A DNA stretch of 13,967 nucleotides. Source: JAPLYB01 sp964500015. Lineage in GTDB: Archaea > Nanobdellota > Nanobdellia > Pacearchaeales > UBA284. Shown one piece after another: positions 7,052 to 13,717 of the stretch. The first letter of the stretch is position 1. Each line of letters opens with the position of its first letter. Location of the stretch: contig CAZCMN010000023.1 in the NCBI GenBank assembly GCA_964500015.1, forward strand, positions 1 through 13,967, written 5' to 3'. The notes under the pieces are model-generated. The model had not been told where the DNA came from, ran no database searches, and saw nothing but the letters and a program-made list of their open reading frames with translations. The translations under genes were made by a program, and so were the position numbers.

Positions 7052-7116
7052 AAAATAGAAAATCTCTCGATTTTCTATTTTTGGTATGCAGAAAAAATTT
7101 TTATTTTTTCTAGCAT
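7052..7116 (-). repeat. Dispersed palindromic leader element, copy 2
   Basis: Two perfect hairpins in the same order as copy 1. On the plus strand, arms 7052-7064 and 7069-7081 (13 bp, 4-nt loop) are followed by arms 7090-7098 and 7103-7111 (9 bp, 4-nt loop). The second stem is flanked by ATGC (7086-7089) and GCAT (7113-7116) with one unpaired A. The minus strand opens a 13-codon ORF at 7116 that stops at TAG (7075-7077). A TATA box (7136-7143) is centred about 23.5 nt before that ATG, so a leaderless transcript would start at the mini-ORF. The 33-aa gene starts 8 nt after the last stem. Confidence 0.65.
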
Positions 7117-7135
7117 ATTTGAATTTGCAGTCAAA

Positions 7136-7143
7136 TTTAAATA
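7136..7143 (-). promoter_or_regulatory. TATA box before element copy 2
   Basis: The minus strand reads TATTTAAA, centred 23.5 nt before the element's ATG at 7116. Directly downstream is an inverted repeat, AATTTG/CAAATT with a 4-nt spacer (7122-7137), partly overlapping the box. This could be an operator for the 33-aa/314-aa pair. Confidence 0.45.
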
Positions 7144-7174
7144 TTTTGAAACTTCTTGTTTCCATTTTATACCT

Positions 7175-8344
7175 CTAGCTTAGTTGAGTTGTTAGTTTAT
7201 CAGCTGATTTTAATGCATCTGTATTTATTATAGAATCTGTGAATACTTTTGCTTTTTTTGGCAGACATCCTTGTATATAATCTCCTCTTTCTTTTCCACC
7301 ACCTGCAAACAACAAGATTTTATTTCCTAATTTTCCAGTGGGATCAACACCCTCTATAACATAATATCTATTATTCCATTTTTCACATTCATCTTTGCAA
7401 GTTTCTCCAACATTAGAGCAATCAAACTGTAAATAAACAACTTCTCCCAAATAAAGAGATTCTGTCGCTTTTCCAATAAATAATGTTCTTCCAATTGTTC
7501 TATCTGTTTTCAAGTCAGTGTATCCTAATTCACAATCTTGACAATCCGTAAAAATCTCGCTCTCTTCTTTTGTCTTTTTTATTGTATCTCTAGTATACAA
7601 AGAAAAATCACTTGCCATTCCAACACCATAGCATTTAACATATTCATAAAATCTCTTTTTTACATCCGGAATTTTATTGCAGTAATAATCTATACTCTGG
7701 TCTATTAGTGACTCTTCGCTTTTCCAGTAATTCTCAAACATGTTTTTAAAATCTCCTTCATAAACAGTGTAATAAATACCCATATCAATTGAATTAATTT
7801 CTTTCCAAGTTCCATCATCAAAATTATGTAGGGTGAATAAACCTTGTTCAGCTATAGACTGTTTTTTAATATCTAATTCTGTTAAACCAATCTGATATTT
7901 AATGCCATCATAACCTATAGAAAATCTTTTATAAGACTCAATTCGATGGATAAATAATTGGTTTTGGTCTAAAAGAGGTGCTTTAATAACCTGGCAAAAT
8001 ACTTTCTTTTTTTCTTTAAAAATACATAATGAGTTCTTGAAAGTATATGAAGAAGGAACAGTAAACCCATTTAAGACCTTGGTATTTTCATCAAAAGCAA
8101 CTAAAGTCCATCCTACTGGAAGATAAACAATAACATTTTCAATATCACCAGAACCCATTGGATTCATCTTATTTGCAATATTTTCTAAAGTTGCTTTTGC
8201 CTGTTCATTTTCCTTGTCTTGACTTTGAAATCCTGCAACTATTGCTAAAACTGCTAGAATTAATAAAACTCCGATTATTGCAATAATCAATCCAATTGTA
8301 TTTTCTCCTAATAGTTTCTCTCCTCCTCTTTTGTCTAACCTCAT
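7175..8344 (-). CDS. Class III signal peptide surface protein with Cys-rich C-terminal domain (389 aa)
   Basis: Leader MRLDKRG (1-7), then GEKLLGENTIGL and a hydrophobic helix (about 14-38), consistent with prepilin-type processing. The exterior part is about 350 residues with ten cysteines (107, 117, 222, 238, 268, 271, 309, 316, 320, 360). Its first domain contains YLPVGWTL (74-81) and a PSSY-x4-NSLCIF stretch. The C-terminal quarter (285-368) is set apart: GRTLFIGKATESLYLGEVVY, a cysteine-rich loop, then YYVIEGVDPTGKLGNKILLF. This faintly resembles the order of elements in double-psi beta-barrel/3D domains, but I would not assign it. The ATG at 8344 is preferred to an in-frame TTG at 8365 because a TATA box sits 26.5 nt before it. 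It is the largest of the surface proteins and might be an adhesin-like tip or minor pilin. Confidence 0.85.
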   Translation of the reverse strand: MRLDKRGGEKLLGENTIGLIIAIIGVLLILAVLAIVAGFQSQDKENEQAKATLENIANKMNPMGSGDIENVIVYLPVGWTLVAFDENTKVLNGFTVPSSYTFKNSLCIFKEKKKVFCQVIKAPLLDQNQLFIHRIESYKRFSIGYDGIKYQIGLTELDIKKQSIAEQGLFTLHNFDDGTWKEINSIDMGIYYTVYEGDFKNMFENYWKSEESLIDQSIDYYCNKIPDVKKRFYEYVKCYGVGMASDFSLYTRDTIKKTKEESEIFTDCQDCELGYTDLKTDRTIGRTLFIGKATESLYLGEVVYLQFDCSNVGETCKDECEKWNNRYYVIEGVDPTGKLGNKILLFAGGGKERGDYIQGCLPKKAKVFTDSIINTDALKSADKLTTQLS

Positions 8345-8366
8345 ACAATCTATACAGAAAAACAAT

Positions 8367-8374
8367 TATTTAAA
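8367..8374 (-). promoter_or_regulatory. TATA box of the 389-aa gene
   Basis: The minus strand reads TTTAAATA, centred 26.5 nt before the ATG at 8344. The position argues for a leaderless transcript and for ATG 8344 as the start codon. Confidence 0.6.
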
Positions 8375-8422
8375 CTTTGTTCAAAATAATTGTTTGTAAG
8401 TAATATAAGAAAAAAGTTTTTT

Positions 8423-8520
8423 CTTGCAAGATTTTTCGCTTTGGCGAACACTAAAAAACCAAGTGGTTTTTGGTGTGCCAAAAATCTTTGATTTTCGAGC
8501 AAAACAACGTTGTCTTGCGC
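8423..8520 (-). repeat. Dispersed palindromic element, copy 3 (five adjoining hairpins)
   Basis: A run of palindromes on the plus strand: CTTGCAAG (8423-8430); TCGC/GCGA (8436-8447); arms 8448-8460 and 8465-8476 around AAGT, with one bulge and one G-T pair; arms 8479-8486 and 8490-8497 with one mismatch; and a near-perfect GCAAAACAAC/GTTGTCTTGC palindrome (8499-8518). The middle part shares with the 12.6-kb copy the string AACACTAAAAAAC, GGTGTGCC and the AGCA flank. It fills the gap between the 64-aa and 389-aa genes, upstream of the latter's TATA box. A frame on the minus strand stays open from TTG 8532 to TAG 8350, but I do not regard it as a gene. Confidence 0.65.
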
Positions 8521-8543
8521 AATTAGTCTCAAGGATTATACTC

Positions 8544-8738
8544 TTAACTTGGCAAGCTTGCCATACTGCTATTCCAGAATCCTAAGGCAATTCTTATCTT
8601 GCTCATGATATCTTTTCCAAAACCACCAAATGCTCCAACAGCAATAAAAATAATAACCACAAGAACAAGAATAAGGATAATCAAAATTATTATTGAAGAC
8701 ATAGAAAGTTCTGTGCCACCTTTCTTAGAATTTAGCAT
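8544..8738 (-). CDS. Class III signal peptide microprotein, pilin-like (64 aa)
   Basis: Leader MLNSKKG (1-7), mature start GTELSMSS with glutamate near the front, then a long hydrophobic helix (about 14-36), a GAFGGFGKD hinge, and a short amphipathic tail (about 42-64). This is close to the minimal size of a major pilin or archaellin-like filament subunit. It has no cysteine, unlike most of its neighbours. The ATG lies 1 nt after the stop of the 122-aa gene, so translation is coupled. A perfect 12-bp palindrome (8551-8562) sits over the last codons and could form a 3' hairpin. I infer a filament subunit. Confidence 0.85.
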   Translation of the reverse strand: MLNSKKGGTELSMSSIIILIILILVLVVIIFIAVGAFGGFGKDIMSKIRIALGFWNSSMASLPS

Positions 8739-8739
8739 T

Positions 8740-9108
8740 TTATTTGTATGTATTTAATGGGTCATAAACCGTACAATCATATTCGTTGTTGGGTATAACT
8801 TTTCCTTCATTATCCTTTGGTTTTGCCTTAATCGGGCTTTGACCACAGTAATACTCTACTATTGTGCCGTTTTGCAGCGGAATGCTGACTTTTTGTGAAC
8901 AAAAAGAAGCTATATCTCTTGATTCACATAATTGCTTGGCCATGCTTATATCATTGTTGTTATAGATGGTATTAGTTCCCTTTATTCTGTCCCATAAAGA
9001 TTTCATTCCACCAGTAAAATACAATGAGAGAATAACTAATACTAGAATAGCTAAAACTAAGATGATTATTGTAGCAATATTTATTTCAATGCCCTTTTTG
9101 TTTTTCAT
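8740..9108 (-). CDS. Class III signal peptide protein, pilin-like (122 aa)
   Basis: Leader MKNKKG (1-6), then IEINIATIII and a hydrophobic helix (about 11-31). The mature N-terminus carries glutamate at +2. The exterior domain of about 85 residues has four cysteines (61, 70, 88, 112), enough for two disulfides. I choose the ATG at 9108 rather than an in-frame TTG at 9126 because GAGGAT stands 3-6 nt before it and the leader then has normal length. It is one base from the next gene (64 aa), so the two form a coupled pair. No family is recognised; a minor pilin is the likeliest role. Confidence 0.83.
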   Translation of the reverse strand: MKNKKGIEINIATIIILVLAILVLVILSLYFTGGMKSLWDRIKGTNTIYNNNDISMAKQLCESRDIASFCSQKVSIPLQNGTIVEYYCGQSPIKAKPKDNEGKVIPNNEYDCTVYDPLNTYK

Positions 9109-9144
9109 ATTATCCTCTTTTTTCAATTTTTCTAGTTCTTTTTT

Positions 9145-9155
9145 GTTTTTAAAAC
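9145..9155 (-). promoter_or_regulatory. Possible promoter of the 122-aa/64-aa pair
   Basis: The minus strand reads GTTTTAAAAAC, centred about 42 nt before the ATG at 9108. A start site about 27 nt downstream would give a leader of about 15 nt that includes the GAGGAT ribosome-binding site. This unit would thus use a Shine-Dalgarno rather than leaderless initiation. Confidence 0.4.
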
Positions 9156-9164
9156 TTTCTCTTT

Positions 9165-10124
9165 TTAAAAATATAAACAGTTTATTCCAGATTCTTGTTT
9201 AATTTCAATGATATTACCATTTTTCAAAGAACCCTCTTTTTTTGAGCCACTACATAATTGAACTACAGAAGTCATTTCTTCAGTTTTTATTAAATGGATT
9301 CCTTCAGGGGTAGATAATCCTAAACTTGATGCTTCATATTTTATCCCATTAACAGGTTTATCATCGTATTTCAAAGACATTTGTTGGTTGCTTATTAAAA
9401 TTAAAAATCCAGGAGATAATTTTATAGTATATTCTCCTGAAGCAGTGCTTAAACTATCTCTGATTCTTTTAAATTCATTAATTGCTTCAGCTCTTCCTTC
9501 TACACAGATTGGCAATTCTTGGATTTTTGCATCTATTTCTGCATTTTTTTCCTTACTAGAAACTCCCAAATAATATGTAAAAATAAACAAGTCTCCTGTA
9601 GAATCTTTTAAAACATATTTTGAAATAATTTCTCCATTTGATTTTCCTTGTATTTCTGGAAATTCTTTAGCAAATAAAATGTTATTTCGATCGAGATAAT
9701 ATTCTCTTCCATAAAAAAGTTCCCCCTTATTTAGTGCAACAGCATAAACACCGAAAGTTTCACTTACTGTTTCATCATCCATCACTTTCTTATTGTTCTT
9801 ATTTAATATTATATTTTCAGCGCCATTTAAGTACAAAGAATAATCTTTGGGAAAAACAACTGGAAAAGATGGCCAAATTTCACAAATACACTCTTCATCA
9901 TTGATATTGCCACAACTAGTAACATTTTCAATAAATTTGTCAAAATTTTCACTAATTTGAACAGAATCATCTGTTGGCTGGTTTCCATTAACCCAAAGAA
10001 GTATAGTATCTTTAATTCCTGGATTAAGCAAGAACATCGCAGTTACAGCTATTGCCAAAGCTACAAGTACAACAAAAATCATACTAATTCCCCTGATTGG
10101 TTGTTCTTCTGCAACTTGTACCAT
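9165..10124 (-). CDS. Prepilin-like surface protein (319 aa)
   Basis: A 12-residue leader ending PIRG, then ISMIFVVLVALAIAV and a hydrophobic helix (about 13-33), resembling a class III signal cut after G12. The exterior part is about 285 residues with six cysteines (71, 79, 81, 207, 291, 316) and a central FTYYLGVSS plus KLSPGFLILISN (235-246) segment. The latter resembles the YLPVGWTL segment of the 389-aa protein in position and character, so the two may share a fold. The start is 3 nt after the stop of the 53-aa gene, so both are on one message. Family unknown; I infer a pilin or pilus-associated surface protein. Confidence 0.83.
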   Translation of the reverse strand: MVQVAEEQPIRGISMIFVVLVALAIAVTAMFLLNPGIKDTILLWVNGNQPTDDSVQISENFDKFIENVTSCGNINDEECICEIWPSFPVVFPKDYSLYLNGAENIILNKNNKKVMDDETVSETFGVYAVALNKGELFYGREYYLDRNNILFAKEFPEIQGKSNGEIISKYVLKDSTGDLFIFTYYLGVSSKEKNAEIDAKIQELPICVEGRAEAINEFKRIRDSLSTASGEYTIKLSPGFLILISNQQMSLKYDDKPVNGIKYEASSLGLSTPEGIHLIKTEEMTSVVQLCSGSKKEGSLKNGNIIEIKQESGINCLYF

Positions 10125-10127
10125 TTT

Positions 10128-10289
10128 TTATTTCCCAAACCTGAATAGATCTGAAACTTTATCAAGCAAACTTGTTCCAGCTCCTTTAAATATTAAGATT
10201 AAAACAATTATTAGAACTAAAACAGCTAATCCAATAATCCACCAAGCAATCTCACTCCAAACAAGTCCTCTTTTATCAACTCTTTTCAT
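10128..10289 (-). CDS. Class III signal peptide microprotein, pilin-like (53 aa)
   Basis: A short ORF of 53 codons plus TAA. Leader MKRVDKRG (1-8), mature start LVWSE with glutamate exactly at +5, the conserved type IV pilin position. This is followed by a hydrophobic helix (about 15-35) and a short amphipathic tail ending LFRFGK. The helix-plus-tail layout matches the 64-aa protein at 8544, and it also has no cysteine. It is the first gene after the platform protein and 3 nt ahead of the 319-aa gene. A TATA box (10311-10320) is centred 26.5 nt before the ATG. Strong candidate for a filament-forming subunit. Confidence 0.85.
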   Translation of the reverse strand: MKRVDKRGLVWSEIAWWIIGLAVLVLIIVLILIFKGAGTSLLDKVSDLFRFGK

Positions 10290-10310
10290 GTTTAGAAAAA
10301 AGAAGGTAAT

Positions 10311-10320
10311 TATTTAAATA
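10311..10320 (-). promoter_or_regulatory. TATA box at the head of the pilin-like run
   Basis: TATTTAAATA, centred 26.5 nt before the ATG of the 53-aa gene, lies in the 36-nt gap behind the platform gene. The spacing is optimal for a leaderless transcript, so the pilin-like genes can be expressed independently of the platform gene. Confidence 0.6.
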
Positions 10321-10325
10321 TTCTC

Positions 10326-12509
10326 CTAAGGAGCAATTCCGCTTATAGCAACAGAAGCTAGGGCAGCTAGAGCAATTATTGCAATGACAGATGTTACAAA
10401 ATATAAAGTTATTCCCATCTTTAGATTATTAGAGATTTCATATTTTTCTCCTAACCTATCTTCTCCGTTCTCAATTGTAATCAAAGTTATAGTTAAAATA
10501 AATATAACTTCTATGATATAGATCCCAACAGCAACCTGCAGCCAGTAAGGGGGAATCATCTTAACTACATCAAACATCTCAACTATTGTTCCAACACTTC
10601 CTAAACCACCTATGCTATCTCCTCCTTGCATAGCCCCCATAGTTAACATGTCTTTTAATTTTCCAAGTATCAAAGTAATCATAGACGCTAATCCAACAAT
10701 TATCGCAGATAATAAAGGAGCTAAAAAAGTCATATTGCTTTTCATACTGCTGGTTATATCTGCTAATAAATCTTTTAATCTTTCATTAACAGTATGAATA
10801 TTCTTAACATAAGTGCTTATAGACATCAATGCTTTTGCAGCTATATTCAAACCTTTTTTAACAGACTCAATCATAATCTGCATTGAAGTTCTTAATAAAT
10901 CAGATGGATAATAATTAATTGCTCCTCTTCCTGGACTAAAAATCGCGTCTTCAATAGACATTCCAGCTTGTTGAATATTCGAATTAACCATTGAAAAAAA
11001 TCCAGCTGAAGCACTTCCTTTAGAACTTTCTGCAACTCTTCCAAAAACCATTTCAGCTGGTACTCCATCAGATAATCTATTGCCTAATTGAAAAAGACTT
11101 GAAGAAAATTCATTTTCAAGTTTTTTAGTTTCTTGCCTAGTTTTAATTAATTTTTCTGTTTTCAGCCTATAAGCATTAATAAAAAAGATAGCTATACTTA
11201 AAGGAACAAATAAAGATAAAACCAATGCAGCTGTTCCAAATGGCCCAACAATTCTTCCATTAGCATCTGTTCTAAAATCAAAAAGTTGTTGATTTCCTAA
11301 AAATCCCATTCCCAATTCTTGGAAAGTATAATCTTGTTGAACCCCTAAAAATCCAGAACCAAAATAGAATATAAAAGGCAGAATTCCTAAAATGAAAAAA
11401 GGTAATGCCATTAAGAAAGCTTTTGTGTAATGGCTCTTATCTATATAGTCTTTATAATTCTTATTTTTTTCAAGAAGTTCTGTTTCACCAAAACCTCCTG
11501 GCCTTTTAGCTAAGATACTTGAGGTCATATAAAAAATAAAAAATGGGACAACTAAATCAAATAAAATCGCAACATGATACCATTGAACTGCTCCTTGTAA
11601 TAAAGTTGAAGCCAAGGGCAATAAAGCCAAAGCCAATGTTGGCAAAACAATTCCAAGCATGTAGATATTAGTTATTGGGGCTGTAACATCATGGGAAAAG
11701 TGCAACATCTTTTCATAAACACCATCAAGGATAATTTGCAATGATTTTTCCAGAGTAGCTATTCTTCTCTCTTCACTTGGTTCATAAAGAGAAGATTCAA
11801 TCATGTGGAAAGCTTCTGTAAATTCACTTGCTTCAAGTCTCCAAGATTCAAGATAAGCATCTAAAGCATCTTTTATTGTTGAGAATTTAGCAGTTTCAAC
11901 ATCCCAAAATATTTTTTTAAAATCTAGAGCTAATGGTGGTTGCAGATGTTCAGAAGCAAATCTTATTGCTCCTTCTAAATTGCTTGTGTGCCTCATATAA
12001 ACAACAATATACAAGATAGCAGGAACCATTTGGCTTGAAGCTTTTAATCTCCATTTTTGGGCAGTTCTTCCAGGAAGTGAATTAACATAGTAATATAAAA
12101 AAAATGAAACAGCAACTAGTAAAATAAAAACAACTATTATCTCATTTGAAAATTCTCCAACTAAGAGATAAATAGCTCCGCTGATTAAAATAGAGACAAA
12201 AAAAGCAACTAGCAAAACAAACCAAGCAAAACCAGAAGCTTCTCCAGGACTTACATCTAGATGGGCCCTTTCTAAATTTGTTTTTATCTTGGCTTCTTCA
12301 CTGTCCTTGACTTTGACAGAAAAACTTTTTCCTATATTCTTACAAGCTTTCTCATACCAATCCAAATTTTTTAGAGTCTCTTTTTTAAATTGGCTATACT
12401 CTTTAGAATAATCTTTTAATTCTCCGTGAATTTCACTAGCAAATCTGCTTTCAAATTTCTTTATCAATTCATCTGCAGTAGATCTGCCTTGTCCTGGCTT
12501 GGGAATCAT
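10326..12509 (-). CDS. TadC/ArlJ-type pilus or secretion platform protein, double GSPF domain (727 aa)
   Basis: Integral membrane core of a type IV filament/type II secretion-type machine, on which an assembly ATPase acts to insert or extract pilins. A charged cytoplasmic N-terminus (1-90) is followed by about nine membrane helices (93-116, 122-142, 282-304, 310-330, 364-386, 424-446, 592-616, 653-678, 697-722). Two GSPF/TadC cytoplasmic domains are visible: about 155-280, with VVYMRHTSNLEGAIRFASEH and an IKDALDAYLESW-like segment; and about 467-590, with LFQLGNRLSDGVPAEMVFGR and a SIEDAIF segment. This is the tandem layout typical of archaeal pilus platforms. The ATG at 12509 has GAGAGGT 5 nt upstream and overlaps the stop of a 39-codon leader ORF (ATGA). 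The partner ATPase is not adjacent, which is unusual. Confidence 0.93.
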   Translation of the reverse strand: MIPKPGQGRSTADELIKKFESRFASEIHGELKDYSKEYSQFKKETLKNLDWYEKACKNIGKSFSVKVKDSEEAKIKTNLERAHLDVSPGEASGFAWFVLLVAFFVSILISGAIYLLVGEFSNEIIVVFILLVAVSFFLYYYVNSLPGRTAQKWRLKASSQMVPAILYIVVYMRHTSNLEGAIRFASEHLQPPLALDFKKIFWDVETAKFSTIKDALDAYLESWRLEASEFTEAFHMIESSLYEPSEERRIATLEKSLQIILDGVYEKMLHFSHDVTAPITNIYMLGIVLPTLALALLPLASTLLQGAVQWYHVAILFDLVVPFFIFYMTSSILAKRPGGFGETELLEKNKNYKDYIDKSHYTKAFLMALPFFILGILPFIFYFGSGFLGVQQDYTFQELGMGFLGNQQLFDFRTDANGRIVGPFGTAALVLSLFVPLSIAIFFINAYRLKTEKLIKTRQETKKLENEFSSSLFQLGNRLSDGVPAEMVFGRVAESSKGSASAGFFSMVNSNIQQAGMSIEDAIFSPGRGAINYYPSDLLRTSMQIMIESVKKGLNIAAKALMSISTYVKNIHTVNERLKDLLADITSSMKSNMTFLAPLLSAIIVGLASMITLILGKLKDMLTMGAMQGGDSIGGLGSVGTIVEMFDVVKMIPPYWLQVAVGIYIIEVIFILTITLITIENGEDRLGEKYEISNNLKMGITLYFVTSVIAIIALAALASVAISGIAP

Positions 12510-12625
12510 TTTGACCTCTCAACCAAAACACTAAAAAACGTGGGAACATCTTTGGTGTGCCCAAGAACTTGTTCTTGAGCATGAACCATTTTGGTTGTGC
12601 CAAAAATCTTCTGATTTTTAAGCAT
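12506..12625 (-). CDS. Possible 39-aa leader peptide inside palindromic element copy 4
   Basis: Begins at ATG 12625 with a Shine-Dalgarno GAGG (12634-12637) 8 nt upstream, and ends at TGA 12506-12508, overlapping the platform-gene ATG in an ATGA junction. Nearly the whole frame is built from palindromic sequence. The peptide is polar (MLKNQKIF at the start, VERSK at the end) with no membrane helix or known domain. HTKDV recurs in frame in the mini-ORF at 1579-1635. Initiation site, stop position and recurrence favour translation. The palindromic composition and lack of any protein feature favour an RNA-level or accidental role. If translated, it may be a leader that couples or attenuates expression of the platform gene. 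Confidence 0.4.
   Translation of the reverse strand: MLKNQKIFGTTKMVHAQEQVLGHTKDVPTFFSVLVERSK
12521..12624 (-). repeat. Dispersed palindromic leader element, copy 4 (nested)
   Basis: Nested inverted repeats on the plus strand. An outer pair AACCAAAA/TTTTGGTT (12521-12528 and 12589-12596) encloses ACACTAAA/TTTGGTGT (12528-12535 and 12551-12558) and CAAGAAC/GTTCTTG (12562-12568 and 12571-12577). A further hairpin AAAAATC/GATTTTT follows (12602-12608 and 12613-12619). Two of the stems are flanked by TGC...GCA, as in the other copies. It appears to contain two units of the motif, unlike copies 1 and 2. It stands between the Lrp-like gene and the platform gene and ends at the latter's GAGAGGT ribosome-binding site. 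Confidence 0.7.
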
Positions 12626-12665
12626 TTTTATTTCCTCTTTTTTATGATTAATTTAATTTAATTTC

Positions 12666-12674
12666 TTTATTAAA
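12666..12674 (-). promoter_or_regulatory. Possible TATA box of the leader ORF/platform transcript
   Basis: The minus strand reads TTTAATAAA, centred about 45 nt before the leader ATG at 12625. A start site about 27 nt downstream would leave a leader of about 18 nt containing the GAGG ribosome-binding site. Neighbouring AT-rich sequence (12647-12662) offers alternatives. Confidence 0.35.
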
Positions 12675-12683
12675 TGTTATGAT

Positions 12684-13688
12684 TTACATTTCTTCAGGAA
12701 TAAGTTCTAATTTATAATACTCCTTTTGTGATGCGATTTCAACATCTCTTACATTGAACTTTTCCTTTAATTCTTGAATAAACTTCAGCATTTCTTGTCT
12801 ATTTTCAATTTCAATATCTAACTCAAGATCAAGTTCTGAAATAGTCCTATTAATATAAACTACATTAGGATGTTCTTGGCTAAATTGAAAAACTTTTTCA
12901 AAATTCTTCATATCATTAAGAATACAATTTAACTTGTAATATTCGTAGCCAAGCTTAGCTACATTCAAATTAGCCCTATAACTCTGGATTATTTTTTTCT
13001 TTTCAAGTTGTTTTATTCTAAAAGCAATTGTTCTTTCAGGCGTCTTTAATTTTTCAGCAATATCAAGAATGCTTACTCGGGCATTTTTTGCTAGCATTTT
13101 CAGAATTTTAAAATCTAAGTTATCATAATCTTCTTTTTCAGAATCTCCAATAGTTTCATAGTTATAATTTTCAGAATCTGTTAAGTAGTTTCTTTTGAAA
13201 TGATAAACACTTGAAACAATATAGACTCTTTCTTTCCAGATATACCTGCGAAAATTCTTTTTAAATTCAAGCCAAAAATCATCAAATTCTTTTATTGTCT
13301 TTGTTAAAATATGAATTGCAGCGTCATAAGGACTTTCAACTTCTACAACAACACTTACTTCTTTTCTTTTTATCAGCCATTCTATCATCTCTTTTTCTTT
13401 TTCAGCACTTGAATTGAAAAAGTTAAAATAAACTCTAAAACTGAGAAAACCTAATTTTGAAGGGTCTATCATAACATAATATCCAAGAATAATTCCTTCC
13501 TGTTGCATCTTATTTATCTTGTAAGTTACAGTATTCTTGTTCAGCCTTACTTTCCGAGCAATTTCAGAATTGCTTTGTCGAGCATTTTTATCTAGCTCAA
13601 ATAAGATTTTCCTGTCTTTCAGATCAGTCTTTACAATCCGGTTTTCATTTTCTTTTAATCCTTTTTCATCGTCGACAATTTTGTTCAT
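12684..13688 (-). CDS. Tandem-duplicated Lrp/AsnC-family transcription regulator (334 aa)
   Basis: Two complete Lrp/AsnC units in one chain. Unit 1 has a DNA-binding helix-turn-helix (about 22-70; LKDRKILFELDKNARQSNSE, recognition region NKNTVTYKINKM) and an effector/oligomerisation RAM-like domain (about 80-160). Unit 2 repeats this, with the HTH at about 189-237 (LDFKILKMLAKNARVSILDI, recognition region PERTIAFRIKQLEKK) and RAM-like at about 248-328. Lrp proteins are normally about 150 aa and dimerise, so this chain resembles a covalent dimer. The ATG at 13688 lies about 48 nt from a TATA box that sits inside an inverted repeat, suggesting autoregulation. It is directly upstream of the platform gene, separated by the palindromic element, so it may control the surface-filament cluster (inference from position). 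Confidence 0.93.
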   Translation of the reverse strand: MNKIVDDEKGLKENENRIVKTDLKDRKILFELDKNARQSNSEIARKVRLNKNTVTYKINKMQQEGIILGYYVMIDPSKLGFLSFRVYFNFFNSSAEKEKEMIEWLIKRKEVSVVVEVESPYDAAIHILTKTIKEFDDFWLEFKKNFRRYIWKERVYIVSSVYHFKRNYLTDSENYNYETIGDSEKEDYDNLDFKILKMLAKNARVSILDIAEKLKTPERTIAFRIKQLEKKKIIQSYRANLNVAKLGYEYYKLNCILNDMKNFEKVFQFSQEHPNVVYINRTISELDLELDIEIENRQEMLKFIQELKEKFNVRDVEIASQKEYYKLELIPEEM

Positions 13689-13717
13689 AAGATTGGCCTT
13701 TCACCCATTATTCATAA

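Noticed and set aside
8345..8365. Seven-codon N-terminal extension of the 389-aa protein from TTG 8365
   Set aside because: TTG start, would lie too close to the TATA box at 8367-8374, and spoils the normal prepilin leader length.
8350..8532. Open frame of 60 codons on the minus strand, starting at TTG 8532
   Set aside because: It consists largely of the palindromic element, has no ribosome-binding site or well-placed TATA box, and its end runs over the TATA box and leader of the 389-aa gene. No domain or membrane pattern.
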